A stretch of 64,000 nt of DNA from Tetragonia tetragonoides (GCA_038025085.1 CM076144.1:37110501-37174500), one strand, 5' to 3'; positions 23,867-35,875 are shown, counted from the first letter of the stretch. Numbers and translations: made by a program. The notes: a model not told the origin generated them from the letters alone.

Positions 23867-26864
23867 CACTACTACAAAATGAGCCTAAGGCGACACTCAT
23901 AAAGTGTTGTATTAGGCTTTCAAAATGTTGCATTATTGCTAGTGCGACACTTTTTGAAGTGCCACCTTAGGTAACGTTGCCTTAGGTATATAGCAACACT
24001 TTTATTAGAATATGCAACACTTTAAAAAAGTGTTGCCTGTATTTATCAAGTGCAACACTTTTCAGTGCAACACTTTTTGCACTCAAATACAACACTTTTT
24101 CGTTTACTTCTACCAAATTTTAACAACACTTTTATCTGTCAAGTGCAACACTTAATGTGTTTTTCAGCATATAAGTGCAACACTTTCTAACTCCTAATAC
24201 AACACTTTATTGTTATTTCAATTACAGAAAGGCAACGTTTGATAAGCTCATTAGCAGCACTTGCAGGTTCCATGCCATACCCCTGTTTTCATATCAATCA
24301 ATTTTTTCTAAAAGATAGATACACCAATACTTCTTTCCATTGCAATAATGACATATCATAGATAGTATAATCTGGTACTCTTACACATTTGTCCAATAAT
24401 AAAACTACCTTAATTTAAAACGCCTATTGTCATCGCAAAATGCTGTCAATAATTACAATCCTACAAATTAAAGTTACTAAAAATCCTGCTCCAAAAGTAT
24501 GTTCTTCCATTCGATATATACGACCTTTTCTTCCGATCACTTTTGCACATCTCCACTAGCCACCATACGCCCCAAAAAAAGGTAGCCTAAGCCATTTAAA
24601 AACAACAAAGAATATAGTTAGTCCTTTTCTTAACCATGAAGTAATAGAATAAGTCATCATCAAACATGCAACTATGTATACGGGAATAAAATCCAAGTTT
24701 TAAGTTAGGCTTGTATAGATAACTTCTTATACTTCTAGTATGAAAAGAAGTTAGGCCTACAGATTACAGACAGTGCAGGTTTTATATTTCTCCCACATCG
24801 TGTGGACATTTTGTAAGTCAAGTTCATAAATAATCATTATACATGGAACTGCCAACACAACCATAACCTTTCACAAGCAGTTCCAACCAGCACACAATTT
24901 GTATGATAGCTACAAAGTAAATAAATGATACCCCCAATGAAGTGATGTCAATTGCTTATGTCCAATATAGTAAATAAAGGTAAGAGCAATACATACCTTG
25001 TACCAAAATATAGAAGGTGAAACCAGTGGCGTATCCAGGATTCGGAAAATAGGGTGACAAAATCAAGTAAAAATCATCGATACATATTACATCAAAAAAA
25101 GTTCAATATCAAACCGTCATACAATTCCACATTACAACTAATCACATCTCTTAATTGCTTTTGTATACTTACGAATAGGACAGAAATACTGAGCAAATCA
25201 AACCTCCAGAGTAACAATGCAGGGGAAAAGACTGAATTTTAATGTACAAATTTTGATCATTGTCAAGCATCACTAAACACAAAAGAATAGATACACACAG
25301 GACAAAACTAAGAGCAAACAGAGCACCAATCGATCACCAGATTATGAGCAGACTACAAAAGCAACATACAGAATTGTGGAGAGCATAAGAAGTAACACAA
25401 AAGAAAATTTGAGCAAAGTAAGAATCATTGAGAAACATCACAGAAACATTGATTGAGATAATATATAGCCTAAAACAAGGTGACATTAATCTAAAGCTTC
25501 TAATTAGCATTCTTTATTGCTCATCTTCAACTAAAAAACAGCAATAGGAATTTTCTTAAAACATCACATAACATTTATTGAGATAATATGTGCAGGTCTT
25601 GAGAAAGATGAAATAATACACTACTGGGATCAGACTCCTTAATTCTCTCTCAACAGTTGCCAAAGGTATGCAAACAGAAATGAAGCCGGCAGGTTTTGAA
25701 GCAGATCGTGCTCAATGTTCAATAATTGAAATTTTTACAGACCTTACATAAAATAAAAGCTACAAACTGAGGAACCCACAGTCTTCAAATTATAACCCAG
25801 AAGTGAAAACACACAGCATATAAACTTCAATTCCAGAGAGTAAAGCCTTAATAGAGGACATTAGACATAATTATGAACCCACAAAAAGAATGAGGAAATA
25901 AGACATAATTATCAACCCATATCAAGCTCAGGAAGATTAAAAATGAGAAAATGTGACATAATTAACAGAGAAAGGACAATTTACTGATGACCATATTCCC
26001 TCAGACCCTCAGGACCAAATCTATAATCTAACCAAATCAAGACAGGACCAAATTAAGCTACTGCACTGTCACATAGCTAAAAGTAAACAAGCTGATAAAT
26101 CCCTTTATCTGGGAGCCATTTGCAAGCCCCAAGATCAGATTAAACATGACAAAAAGCTAAACAACTTGGCGAACTTGCAAGAGTATGAGCAGAAGAAAAT
26201 TCATAACAGACCATGTAAGTTTCAGCACCACCACCAAACAAACCCTAAATCGAGAGTTTCCAGTTATATCTAGCATACAAAAATACGATCAGAAACAGAA
26301 TCAACAAGAGGAAATTGAGGTAGGAAAACCTACCTCAGAAAAAAATCGAACAATCTTCGATTAAAGTGAACATTAATTTCATCAACTTAAGTTCTACAGC
26401 ATCTCAATCCACACTAATTTCGCAACCGCAAAACTCAAAAAGCCTAAATCAATTGTCAAACAAAAAACCCAAACAACCAGAACACTTCGAATGAGAAATA
26501 AGTGAGAAAAAAAAACGAAGTAAAAGGGAAAGAAGTTTATACCTAAATCGATCTGAGACAGAATTCTGAAAAATCGAGGTCTACAGACTATAGCGACGTA
26601 TCAACGAGCCCAGCTCGAGGTCATCAAGCTTGAGTTGAGTGCAGAAAATCGGGGCCCAGTAGTCCGGTACTCCGGTACTGTCGAGTGTCGACTCCAGGGC
26701 CAGGCGAGCGAGAGCTGAGAGTCGGCAATGCAGTCTGCGAGAGCTGAGAGTTGAGAACTTGAGATGGTGAGGGGATGAGAGAGAAAGAGTTAGAGAGAAA
26801 GAGGGGATGAGGGGATGGGTTATGCCGTAATGGGTTTGCTTTAGTGATTAGTTTCACTTGCAAA

Positions 26865-26897
<33 letters not shown>

Positions 26898-27305
26898 GTT
26901 ACATGATGGTGAGGGGATGAGAGAGAGGACTTGATGCGGCGGTTAGCTGATGAGGCCCGTCCAAATCATTTTATTGTCCGCCTTTTCCAATTTCAATTTT
27001 GTTGTGTATCCGCCTTTTTCAATTCAGCACCCATTTGCAATACTTTACAAAGTGCTGCATTTCCATATTGGAAATACAACACTTTAAAATAAGTGTTGTT
27101 TATTAAATGTGATAAAAGCAACGTTTCTTAGAAGTGTTGTACTTCTTTATAATAAATGCAGCACTTAACAAAAAACGTTGGTTTAGAGCTTTAGATGCGA
27201 CATTTATTTCAAAAGTGTTGCTTTCTACCTTATCCTATCTAAAAAGCAACAAACTCTAAAAGTATTGCTCACAAAATGTTGCATTAGACTCATTTTGTAG
27301 TAGTG
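23867..27305. mobile_element. Non-autonomous CACTA (En/Spm) transposon, 3,439 bp
   Basis: Termini CACTACTACAAAATGAG on both ends as inverted repeats, flanked by the 3-bp duplication TAA (23864-23866 and 27306-27308), define a CACTA element. Subterminal regions carry many copies of GCAACACTTT in both orientations (roughly a dozen in the first 370 bp and several in the last 260 bp). These are the type of short repeats bound by CACTA transposition proteins. No transposase ORF exists inside; the longest frames are under 85 codons, so it depends on a helper. The interior (24250-26950) includes a common plant repeat-like piece near 25026 and a GC-richer stretch at 26580-26800. Confidence 0.95.
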
Positions 27306-27308
27306 TAA

Positions 27309-28157
27309 GCTTGGACCCCTTGTAACCAATCAGATCTGGCCATTACTCTGTCTACCTTACAAAATAATATCCTACTCTGTCTACCTTGCAGAATTGGCCA
27401 AGTATCTTTGAGTTTTCTTTTTTAGTTTTTTTTTAGTTTTTTTTTTCCAGACAAAATGAAGTAAAAAATGCGGAATGAAACGATGCGAAACGTAACGGAA
27501 TGCAGCATGAAAATGACGAAAAGAACAGAACACCCCTCTTCAAGCAAGCGGAATTTATCTATTTATAGGGCATTCAAGTTGATTAGAGCTACACAAGCTA
27601 AGTGTCAGGTGTTTGCTGTGTTTCTTTGTCCATTTTCACTTGTTAAGTAATCTTATGTTTTTTTAAAAGAACCAATATAATTAGTCTTTGATAAATTACC
27701 AGCTAATCTGCAATTTTTTAATTGCCTAATGAGGTAGAAAGCAAAAGATTATGTCTCCTAAGCAGGTAAAAAAAGCTCAAGTTAGCTCCACTACTACAAC
27801 CTTGCATGTCAGAGACTGTCTTTACTAAACAACAAATTAAAAGATAACCACAGCTCTTTGAATTTGCAAGCTTATGAATTAATCCAATGCTTTATGAGAT
27901 CACAATTAACTGCAACTTGTATCATAAAGCGAGTTTGAGAAGAAAAGACCCAAATTTCCAGATTGTGGGACTTGCGAACTTGTGGAAAAAGTACTGTAGT
28001 ACTCTGTACTACTATATAATTACATAGTGAAACTGACAAGGTCCATAGCCACATCCACATGGCCTTTCTTGATTCATGTCTATTTCAATATTCATGTTTT
28101 TGTGTTTACATTTCTTTCAATTTGGCATTGAGTGAGAAAGTTTGGCAAAGAATACAA
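27309..28157. other. Intergenic, nothing recognised
   Basis: AT-rich, with T homopolymers near 27410-27450. No gene or clear repeat was found. Confidence 0.6.
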
Positions 28158-28158
28158 A

Positions 28159-28374
28159 ATTTTGATTTTTTTTTTTTTTCACAATCAAGAGTAGGTATCC
28201 ACCGACCACAGTCAATTACGGTCACTATTTTTCCGTGCTGACTTGTAGGTATCTCAAAGGGTGAGATAGCTGACCCAGAAATTTAAAGCTGCTTCATGCC
28301 TAAGGCGAGATTCAAACCTTCGACCTTGGTTAAAGATATATGAGTCGCTACCACTCAACCACATTTCCTTGGTA
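28159..28374 (-). mobile_element. tRNA-derived SINE, minus strand
   Basis: On the minus strand it starts with box A-like GTGGTTGAGTGGTAGCGAC and box B AAGGTCGAAGGTTTGAATC about 50 nt later, then a body with GACTGTGGTCGGTGGATACC, ending in a poly-A tail (poly-T at 28167-28180 on plus). The flanks GGCAAAGAATACAAAAT (about 28143-28159) and GGCAAAGTACACAAGAT (about 28375-28391) look like a diverged target duplication. Confidence 0.8.
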
Positions 28375-28394
28375 GGCAAAGTACACAAGATGCT

Positions 28395-28579
28395 ACCAAT
28401 AAGTGGTTGGTGTGAGTGGTTCGGCACTCTTATCCCTTAAGCAAGGTCGAGGATTCAAATCTTGTGAATGGAGAAATCATTTAGTGGGAGCACTTTACCC
28501 CTTTATGAAGTGATCCGGTACGAACAATATTAACCTTGACCCAAAAAGCTTAGGTGAACTTGTGGTTAAACCCCCCCCA

Positions 28580-28612
<33 letters not shown>

Positions 28613-28614
28613 CA
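28395..28614 (+). mobile_element. tRNA-derived SINE, plus strand, head-to-head with the previous one
   Basis: Box A-like GGTGTGAGTGGTTCGGCAC and box B AAGGTCGAGGATTCAAATC, ending in a C8 run and about 26 A residues. It is flanked by TACACAAGATGCT (28382-28394) and TATACAAGATGCT (28615-28627), a 13-bp target duplication with one change. Confidence 0.8.
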
Positions 28615-28816
28615 TATACAAGATGCTTTGTCTAATTTATTCATTAGGTTGTTCGTTTGTTACCGCTTGGTTTTCCATTTTAATGATTGTAAGGAAGAGT
28701 TTCCTATTTCGTTGGGTTGGAAACAAACTCTATTTTAATGATTGTAACGAAGAGTATCATTTAATTTCTGGTAGAATTTTTGTTGCCCGAAAGGCATGGT
28801 TAAAGAGTCTTACTGG

Positions 28817-31800
28817 AGACTCTTCTATAACATGGAGAGAACGATTCCCTGAAGCAGTTGTCAAACACCTGGTTGTAAATAGATCGGATTATTGCCCCCT
28901 CCTTATCTCTCTGGATGGGTTTGCTCCCATTAATTCAAAGAACCGTCCTTTCCGATTTCAAGCAGCTTGGCTTCTTCAGGATGACTTTTCTTCTTTCATT
29001 GAAAGTAAATGGCTTCGAGGGGCTCCTTTACCTCAAGCTCTTAACGCCATGAAAGACAATTTACTTCAATGGAATAAAGACGTATTTGGTAATCTTTTTA
29101 GAAGGAAGAATCGACTTTGGTCCAGACTTGGTGGCGTCCAAAAACGCCTAGCCGAAGCATCCACGTCTGGGTTGTTACGTCTTGAAGCTGAGCTACGAAT
29201 GGAGTTGGATGAAGTACTGGATCAAATTAATATATTTCTGTTTCAGAAATCACGCTCGGAAGCTCTTCTCGCGGGTGATCGAAACTCTTAAGTACTTTCA
29301 TGCTTCAACTCTTATACGAAGGAAACGCAATCATAATGAATCTCTCCAGTCACCCGAGGGAGATTGGATTTCTGATCATGAGAACCTGAAGTCAATGGTG
29401 CAAAACTTTTTCAAGGGGCTGTACACGGATGACGCATCTCGAGCTGGACCTTTTGATCTGCCTCGAGGTCGTTTTCCTACGCTCACACCTACGGAGTTTA
29501 ATTCCTTGGCTCGTGGCTTTACAAGCCAAGAGATTAGGGATACACTTGATTCTATGAGCCCATTTAAAGCACCCGGACCCAATGGCTTTCATGCGATTTT
29601 TTATCAAAAACATTGGAGCTTGGTTAGTGAGGAAGTGAATTCTTTGGTCCTCAATATTCTCAATGGGCCCTCGTCACCTGAGATTATTAATGAGACTCTC
29701 ATTGTTCTTACCCCAAAGATTGATAACCCGGAGCGTGTGACTCAGTTACGCCCTATCTCTCTTTGCAATGTGGCGTTCAAGCTTATCACTAAGGCAATTG
29801 TGCACAGATTAAAGCCTATCTTGCCCAAGGTGATTGAATCTACTCAAACAAGCTTTGTCCCAGGGAGGCAAATAACTGACAATATTGTCATAGTCCAAGA
29901 ACTACTTCATTCCATGAGAAAACATAATGCAAAGCCGGGCATCATGGCGATCAAGATTGACCTTGAAAAAGCATACGATCGCATCCGTTGGTCGTTTGTG
30001 CATGACACCCTTATGGAGCTGGGTATTCCCCTCTCTCTTACTGAAGTTATTATGGGATGCGTTTCGACAGCTAGAATGCGATTCATGTGGAATGGTTCTA
30101 TGACGGAGGATTTTTGCCCTAGTCGGGGGGTGAGGCAAGGTGATCCCTTATCTCCTTATATTTTCGTACTATGTATGGAGCGACTCACTCACATCACTAA
30201 TGAGGTTGTGGCTATGGGAGCTTGGAAAACTGTTCGTGCAAGCACTAATGGGCCCGAGTTATCCCACTTGTTCTTCACCGACGACTTGGTTCTCTTTGCC
30301 GAAGCTACCTCCGAGCAAATGGATGTTGTGAAGTATTGTCTTAACAAATTTTGTGAAGCCTCTGGTGAAAGAGTTAACTATGGCAAATCTAATGTCTGCT
30401 TCTCCAAAGGGGTCTCTCCTGATATGGCCATGGCTATTGGAGAAAGCGCAGGGATGGCCATTACAGAAGATATGGGCGTGTATCTTGGTGTACCCACCAC
30501 AAAAGGCCGTGTTACTAGGTCCACTTATCAACACGTCTTAGACCGAATTAGCACGAGATTATCGGGCTGGAAATCGAAGTATCTCTCGATGGCGGGTCGG
30601 GTTACACTAGCCCAATCAGCGATCTCAAGCATCCCATATTATTCAATGCAAACGGCCCTTTTACCTCGTTCAGTCTGTGATGAGATTGATAAGTGTAGTA
30701 GGGGTTTCATATGGGGTAGCACTGAAGAACAAAAGCGCATCCACCTTATTAATTGGGAGAATGTAACTAAACCAAAAGCTGCGGGTGGTTTAGGGTTGCG
30801 TTCCATGCGACAAGCAAACGCTGCTTTTCTCACAAAACTTGGGTGGAGAACCCTAACTGAACCAACGAGCCTCTGGTCTCGAGTTGTGAGAAGCAAATAT
30901 TGTGAAGGTCGTTGTGATATCGATATGTTTACTCCGCAGCGTAACATGTCGAATACGTGGAAAGGCATGGTCGAATCTGCTTCGGTCTTGAATTCTGGGA
31001 TAAGATCCGTGATTGGTGATTGCCAGTCCACTTTCTTTTGGCTCCATAAATGGGCAACTCCTAGCCCATTAGAGAACTATGCTACTGAACCATTGAGTGA
31101 TGAGGATTTAAGCAAGACAGTTGCTGAATATTGGGATGGTGAAAGCTGGCGTTGGGATGAATTTTCGCACCTGCTTCCACATGACCAACTTCAGCTTATT
31201 GCGGCTCACTCAATTGTCTACGCCAATGAGGCTCGAGATAGGCTCTCATGGGAGAGTTCAAGCTCTGGGAATTTCACGGTGAAGTCTGCTATTGAACTTA
31301 TCCGTAATGATGATCTTAATGATGCTGCTGCTGGCCTTTGGAAGCGGATTTGGAGCGTCAGTGCATCACAAAGGGTTCGTAATTTTCTTTGGCTCACTAT
31401 TCATGATAGCTTCCTATCCAATTCCGATAGAGTTAGACGTCATCTTGCATCTGATGCTTCGTGTTTGGCTTGTGGATGCCATGAGGAGACGGGTCTCCAC
31501 ATCTTGAGGGACTGCCCCAAAGCGAAAGAAGTCTGGGTTGAGTTAATTCCTCAAAGCCAAATGCAAAGTTTTTTTAATTCTTCTCTTAATGATTGGATTT
31601 CTGCCAATATTAAGAATAATGATACTGGACCACTACTTTCGCGACGGCGCTGTGGTGGTTATGGCGTTGGAGAAACTGTCGCGTGCTAGGAGACCCTAAT
31701 GAGATTTCGAGTAGTCGTGGACAGTTCGTGAGAGCTCGAAGTGACGAGTACCTGGAAGCTGAGTCTCGTAAGCAGGCACGTCTTTGTGAACCCAAGCGCG

Positions 31801-32336
31801 CCCGTTCAGAGGTATACATTAAATGGACATTCCCACCCTTGGGATGGACTAAGCTCAACACGGATGGAGCGGCCAAGGGTAACCCGGGTCCTGCAGGAGG
31901 GGGTGGAATCTTCAGGTCGGACAATGGAGCGTTTATTCGTGTCTTTGCGGTTAAGCTTGGCTATGGCTCTTCGCTCATGGCTGAACTTATGGCTATTTAT
32001 CATGGACTTAGGATTGCTCAACGAACCAAGATAACCCAGCTTGTGATCGAGACCGACTCCGAGCTTGCTCTACACCTCCTCTGCACTCCAACTCCCCAGT
32101 TTAGCCCCCATTACTTCATTCTTGAGCAATGCAAGGCGATTATGCAGAACACACCATGGCGAATTAAGATCCAACATGCCTACAGAGAAGTGAACGCAGC
32201 AACGGATTGGCTTGCCAATTTTAGTTTTAGTTGCAATGTTGTTTGTAATGAGTTTGAGGCCCCTATCCCTAGTATGATGCATGTCCTCTTTGCAGATCTC
32301 GTTGGAGTCTCGAAGCCTAGGATGACAAATTCGTAA
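28817..32336 (+). pseudogene. LINE ORF2 polyprotein: endonuclease end, reverse transcriptase, zf-RVT, RNase H
   Basis: The first 475 bases keep the C-terminal endonuclease motif (RFPEAVVKHL then SDYCPLL). The frame shifts by one base at about 29284-29290. It continues into the reverse transcriptase: FKAPGPNGF, LRPISLCNV, FVPGRQITDN, KIDLEKAYDRI, RGVRQGDPLSPYIF. The catalytic box is FFTDDLVLF (30271-30297), with Thr where this family normally has Ala (FADD). Next is the Cys/His zf-RVT domain (about 31340-31530). A second frameshift falls near 31640. Finally an RNase H domain (31840-32230) keeps all four acidic positions: NTDGAAKGNPG, AELMAI, ETDSEL and the Asp of ATDWLAN. Its presence places the element with the RNase-H-bearing plant L1 lineage. 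It would not encode a working protein. Confidence 0.93.
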
Positions 32337-32404
32337 TTTTTATTTTTGTTTTTGTTGGGCGTGTTTAACGCCTTCCAGCTTACCCAAAAAAAAAAAAAAA
32401 AAAA
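28817..32404 (+). mobile_element. 5'-truncated L1-type LINE with 15-bp target duplication
   Basis: The element starts abruptly inside the endonuclease coding region and ends in a poly-A tail of about 20 residues. The host sequence AAAGAGTCTTACTGG occurs immediately before it (28802-28816) and again directly after the tail (32405-32419). This is the expected product of target-primed reverse transcription with 5' truncation. It carries a disrupted ORF2 (separate entry). ORF1 and most of the endonuclease are missing. Confidence 0.95.
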
Positions 32405-32419
32405 AAAGAGTCTTACTGG

Positions 32420-33060
32420 TGTGTGAACTAGAGAGTGTTTTCTCCGTTAATCTGAACTCCACTAAACTAAAAATGTATTTCTTCAACTGAATAATATTGA
32501 ACTCAACTCCACTTAATTTTCCACTGAATAGATTAGAAATATGTAAGAGAGAAAAAGTAGATGACTGAATTAAACTGATCTTTACCGAACTGAACTGAAC
32601 CAATTAGGCAATTACTAAGCAATGTTCCGTTCTTTTCCACTTGAAAAACTCAATTGAATTGAACTTAAATAACTGAATTGATGTTCTTAACTTGATCTTT
32701 AACAAATTAAAACTCGTGCAGAACATATTCAATATTGGATCCCATTTGAGAGTATATATTAAAATCTTTCAAATGACATAGGTATTATCATGAATTTATT
32801 TTTTAAAAAAAAATATCTAAAGTTATAAGTCACACATAAATTGAACTGACGAAATCGAACTAAACTGAGTTTAAGTAAAATTAAACAGAGGAGAATTGAG
32901 TTTAAGGATCGGTTTCATTATATGAGTGCATACCACTGACCCAATCAAATTAAAATATTTAATCAGTAAATGTCACCTACCCAATCAAATTAGATTAATG
33001 AATGCCACTTATTCGGACGGATCGGATAAGCTCAAATTAACGGAAAAGAACACACCCATT
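32420..33060. repeat. AACTGAA-rich sequence with a GTTCTTTTCC-ended MITE-like unit
   Basis: From about 32622 (TGTTCCGTTCTTTTCC) to 33058 (reverse complement GGGTGTGTTCTTTTCC) the ends form an inverted repeat of the same loose family as 15133-15470 and 18907-19580. The preceding 32440-32615 stretch has ACTGAACTGAACCAATTA words like those at 14340-14380, so the two regions share ancestry. No ORF was found. Confidence 0.55.
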
Positions 33061-33779
33061 TAGAGTATACGGAGTACTTGTGAGATTTCAAAATTTTAAA
33101 CAACCAACAAAGCTTGCAAATCTACACACCTCCGAACAAATGGACGTGCGGCTCAGAAAGATGGCTGCAAGCTCGTTGTCGTGTTGGGTTCAATTGTAAG
33201 TTGTAACCAACAAATTAAAGTGGGTTTTCCATGAACGAAGTTAGTACGTACTTCATGTGTTTGGACTTTTGGCTTGACGAAAATGGACCACCATCTTGCT
33301 ATTGTTGGATTGGGCCTGGTTCCAGCTGTTATTGGGCTGGCATATACTCCTGACTAATTAATGACCCAATAAGATTTCTCATACTTCATGACTAAAAGAT
33401 GAAGTCACTAAATGGCTAAACAATGGAACAATAGCATCAAGAAAATTAAAATATGATGACGGGACGTAATCATTATTACTTTTGTCTGAGATTAAGATAA
33501 AATCAGCACTCATCACAAAGAGTTAAAATGTGCTTTTGTTCGACAAGATATAGAATTACTTTATATGATTCCTTTTTAACAAAAAAGAAAAGAAAAAAGA
33601 TAGATAAATATGTTTAATCAGGGTCCTCCTAATATTTCCCTCTCTTTTTGTTGTAAAAGCGAGGCCGGATTAATGGAGTACATATTATACGTCTTGTGGC
33701 ACAATTCTGACATAGTAATGACCATCATCATCTGAGCTATTTTTTTTTATTTCACGATAACGTCTAAACTTAATTAGCA
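33061..33779. other. Intergenic, nothing recognised
   Basis: AT-rich unique-looking DNA without gene, RNA or repeat structure visible. Confidence 0.6.
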
Positions 33780-33928
33780 GTGATGGTAGGAGTCATATTG
33801 ATCTTGTTATATTAGAATTTGGATTTATACTTCGTTATGTTAGATTTATATTTTGTTTAGAGATATTCATCGTTGTAGATACCGGGTGGCTTTTTATGAA
33901 TGAATGAATTCTCTTTCCCTTCAAAAAA
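33780..33928 (+). mobile_element. 3' terminal fragment of a LINE, probable
   Basis: Contains GTAGATACCGGGTGGCTTTTT followed by TATGAATGAATGAATTC and a short A run, in the style of the 3' UTR ends of plant LINEs just before the poly-A tail. It is only about 150 bp long, with no coding part. Confidence 0.4.
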
Positions 33929-34049
33929 ATATGAAATTTTTAGGAAATATTATGGAGGTCTTAAACCATATTCCATCCGACGGACTACTAGAGTTTTTTA
34001 TATAATCCACATGAATTAGTTTTTGGTTTCCTAGATTAAATTCAATTCC

Positions 34050-34481
34050 GTTGATCTCCACCACTAAATATGGATTTTTGATCTTAATTTCTACCCTACT
34101 CTCAAAACTCAGATCACGTCAAGTTCGCATGTCTCCAGCTCTGTCGTCCGCCGCCTGCACTCCTGCCGCCGCCGCTCGCCGACCGCCGACCACCGTCCCC
34201 CGTCCGCCGCCTGCAATCCTACCGCCGCCGACCGCCAAGCGCCGACCCTTGCTACCGCGTGATCTGCTGCTGTCAATCCCTATAGTCTTCCGCTGACGCG
34301 TTCCTTCCTCTTGCTCACGATTGGCTATGAAGCGGGTGGCAACACGAGAGTTTTGTTTCGGCTAGATTTTATACTTGGTTGAACTTCAATATCTCCATGT
34401 TTACTATAGTGTTTTTTTAATTATTTCTTTTGTAACTCCAATCGTAACGTTCATTCATCTACCACTACGATTGCGGGGGAG
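34050..34481 (+). mobile_element. TRIM internal region remnant
   Basis: The last 200 bp (about 34310-34481) align with the reverse complement of 41571-41760 in the complete TRIM. Shared words include TTGGCTATG, AACAYGAGAG and CTACGATTGCGGGGGAGTG, the last being the polypurine tract. The upstream part (34130-34300) is GC-rich with CCGCCG repeats. The 81-codon ORF across it is compositional and not judged real. Confidence 0.6.
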
Positions 34482-34642
34482 TGTTAGGGAATATTATTCT
34501 AGTACTCTTAGGAATATTATTCCAGTACTCTTAGGAATATTATAGAGATTGTGTAATCTAGAGTTTCCATAACACTAGGACTCCCTACCTATAAATAGGG
34601 ATCGATTATATCAATAATAATCAAGCATTCTATTATCTCACA
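34482..34642 (+). mobile_element. TRIM LTR (161 bp)
   Basis: Begins TGTTAGGGAATATTATTC after a polypurine tract and ends TATCTCACA, immediately followed by TGGTATCAGAGC. It matches, in the opposite orientation, the LTRs at 41390-41570 and 42398-42573. It contains duplicated TACTCTTAGGAATATTATT units. Confidence 0.85.
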
Positions 34643-34654
34643 TGGTATCAGAGC
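34643..34654 (+). other. Initiator tRNA-Met primer binding site
   Basis: TGGTATCAGAGC, the standard plant LTR element primer site, directly abutting the LTR end. Confidence 0.9.
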
Positions 34655-34990
34655 GGGCTTCGGTCCTGCCTTTATGACCCCTTGTTGGCCCACATGTTGA
34701 AGCCCAAATGAGGCAATTGTGTGGCAGGGTAGTTTAATTTGACTCCTGTTTAGCCCACGCGCGTGTGACTGTCCCAAGTTGGCTTTGATTGGTCCACGCT
34801 TCAGCCTAAGATGAGTCTTTGCGTGAGGCGGGGTGTTGAAGTGGGTTGTCCCACATTGATCAAGAAAGAGTGTCTTGAGGTGTTTATAACTAAGGAAGTT
34901 ACTACACCCATTGCCAATTGGTTTTGGGTTGGAACATCTTTTATGTTATAAACACTCTCTTAATGGGCCCAATTATAAAAGTTAACAGAA
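34655..34990 (+). mobile_element. Remnant of a second TRIM-type element
   Basis: After the primer site the sequence differs from the 41390-42573 TRIM. It has CACGCGCGTGTG, a GCGTGAGGCGGGG polypurine-like tract, and then TGTTGAAGTGGGTTGTCCCA (34834), typical of another TRIM LTR family with a TTGCCAATTGGTTTTGGG block. The right limit is not clear. The locus may be a recombinant between two TRIM families or an insertion into one. Confidence 0.5.
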
Positions 34991-35225
34991 ATATTAAAAG
35001 CAGCAGAATTGCATTAACTTGATATCAAAAAAAAAATGAAAGGCCAACCTGGCTATATGACAATATTTAGTATAAATTTGTAATAGCGCGCAATTGGGTT
35101 CTCGTGAGACTTGAATATGGTCAATAGATTTGATTTTCGTGAATTTGAGTTACAATCATACATATGATTTCTCATTGCAAAGAAATACAGGTATTTGTAT
35201 CTATTTTATCTTTTATGGTCTATAA

Positions 35226-35875
35226 TTCGTGTTCGACCTTAGTCAAACTTTAAGTACCAAGAGAATGTTGGGATTTTTGACCCACACAATAAATCCCTCC
35301 AATTAGGACCCAAACCATCTAATATCAATTGCGGAATTAACAATAAATTAATGAAAACAACACACAATAATCAACACCAACTATAACGTGGAAACCCCTT
35401 AACTGGGGAAATTAAAAAAATCACGGGCCAAACCGACAGACAAATTCACTAATAACTCAATAGTGATTATAAGTCGTAACCATCCGTTCTAGGAACACAA
35501 CCTAAAACATACATCTACCAACAGTATACGACACAACTCCTAGTACAAGCGGCTCAGTACAATATCAATACCACCCGATTGACACTACTACCAAAATGTT
35601 AGGACTGACACAAATACCTGTTGTAGGAACCTCGTTGGTTTTATGCCGGACCAACAAACGCCATAACCATTGGTTTTATGCCTAAACCAACAAACGCAAT
35701 CACTACGGACTCCCGGCGTAGTTGTTCATCCAATTAGGTCTCCCCCTAATTAGGACTTTCTTCATCTTCACATTGGGCGGCTCAACATCCGGAGCACTCT
35801 CCCTCTTTATTGATACCGGATTAATTAATCGTGTTTGACCTTAGTCAAACTTTAACTCGTACCAAGAGAAAACTC
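35226..35875 (-). mobile_element. LTR-like fragment flanked by ~40-bp direct repeats
   Basis: TGTTGGGATTTTTGACCCAC starts at 35268 and resembles an LTR start; GTGGAAACCCCTTAACTGGG follows. A roughly 40-bp sequence containing GACCTTAGTCAAACTTTAA then TACCAAGAGAA occurs on both sides (about 35226-35266 and 35828-35872). The flanking repeat is too long for an ordinary target duplication, so its origin is unclear. Confidence 0.45.

Noticed and set aside
28381..28480. tRNA gene from box A and box B matches
   Set aside because: No cloverleaf closes, and the sequence continues into a SINE body with poly-A and target duplication.
28554..28816. Start of the 245-residue ORF before the LINE
   Set aside because: The first third reads through a SINE poly-A tail and host DNA; LINE homology and the target duplication fix the element start at 28817.
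34051..34296. 81-residue Pro/Ala-rich ORF
   Set aside because: Caused by CCGCCG composition in a TRIM interior; no homologue recognised.
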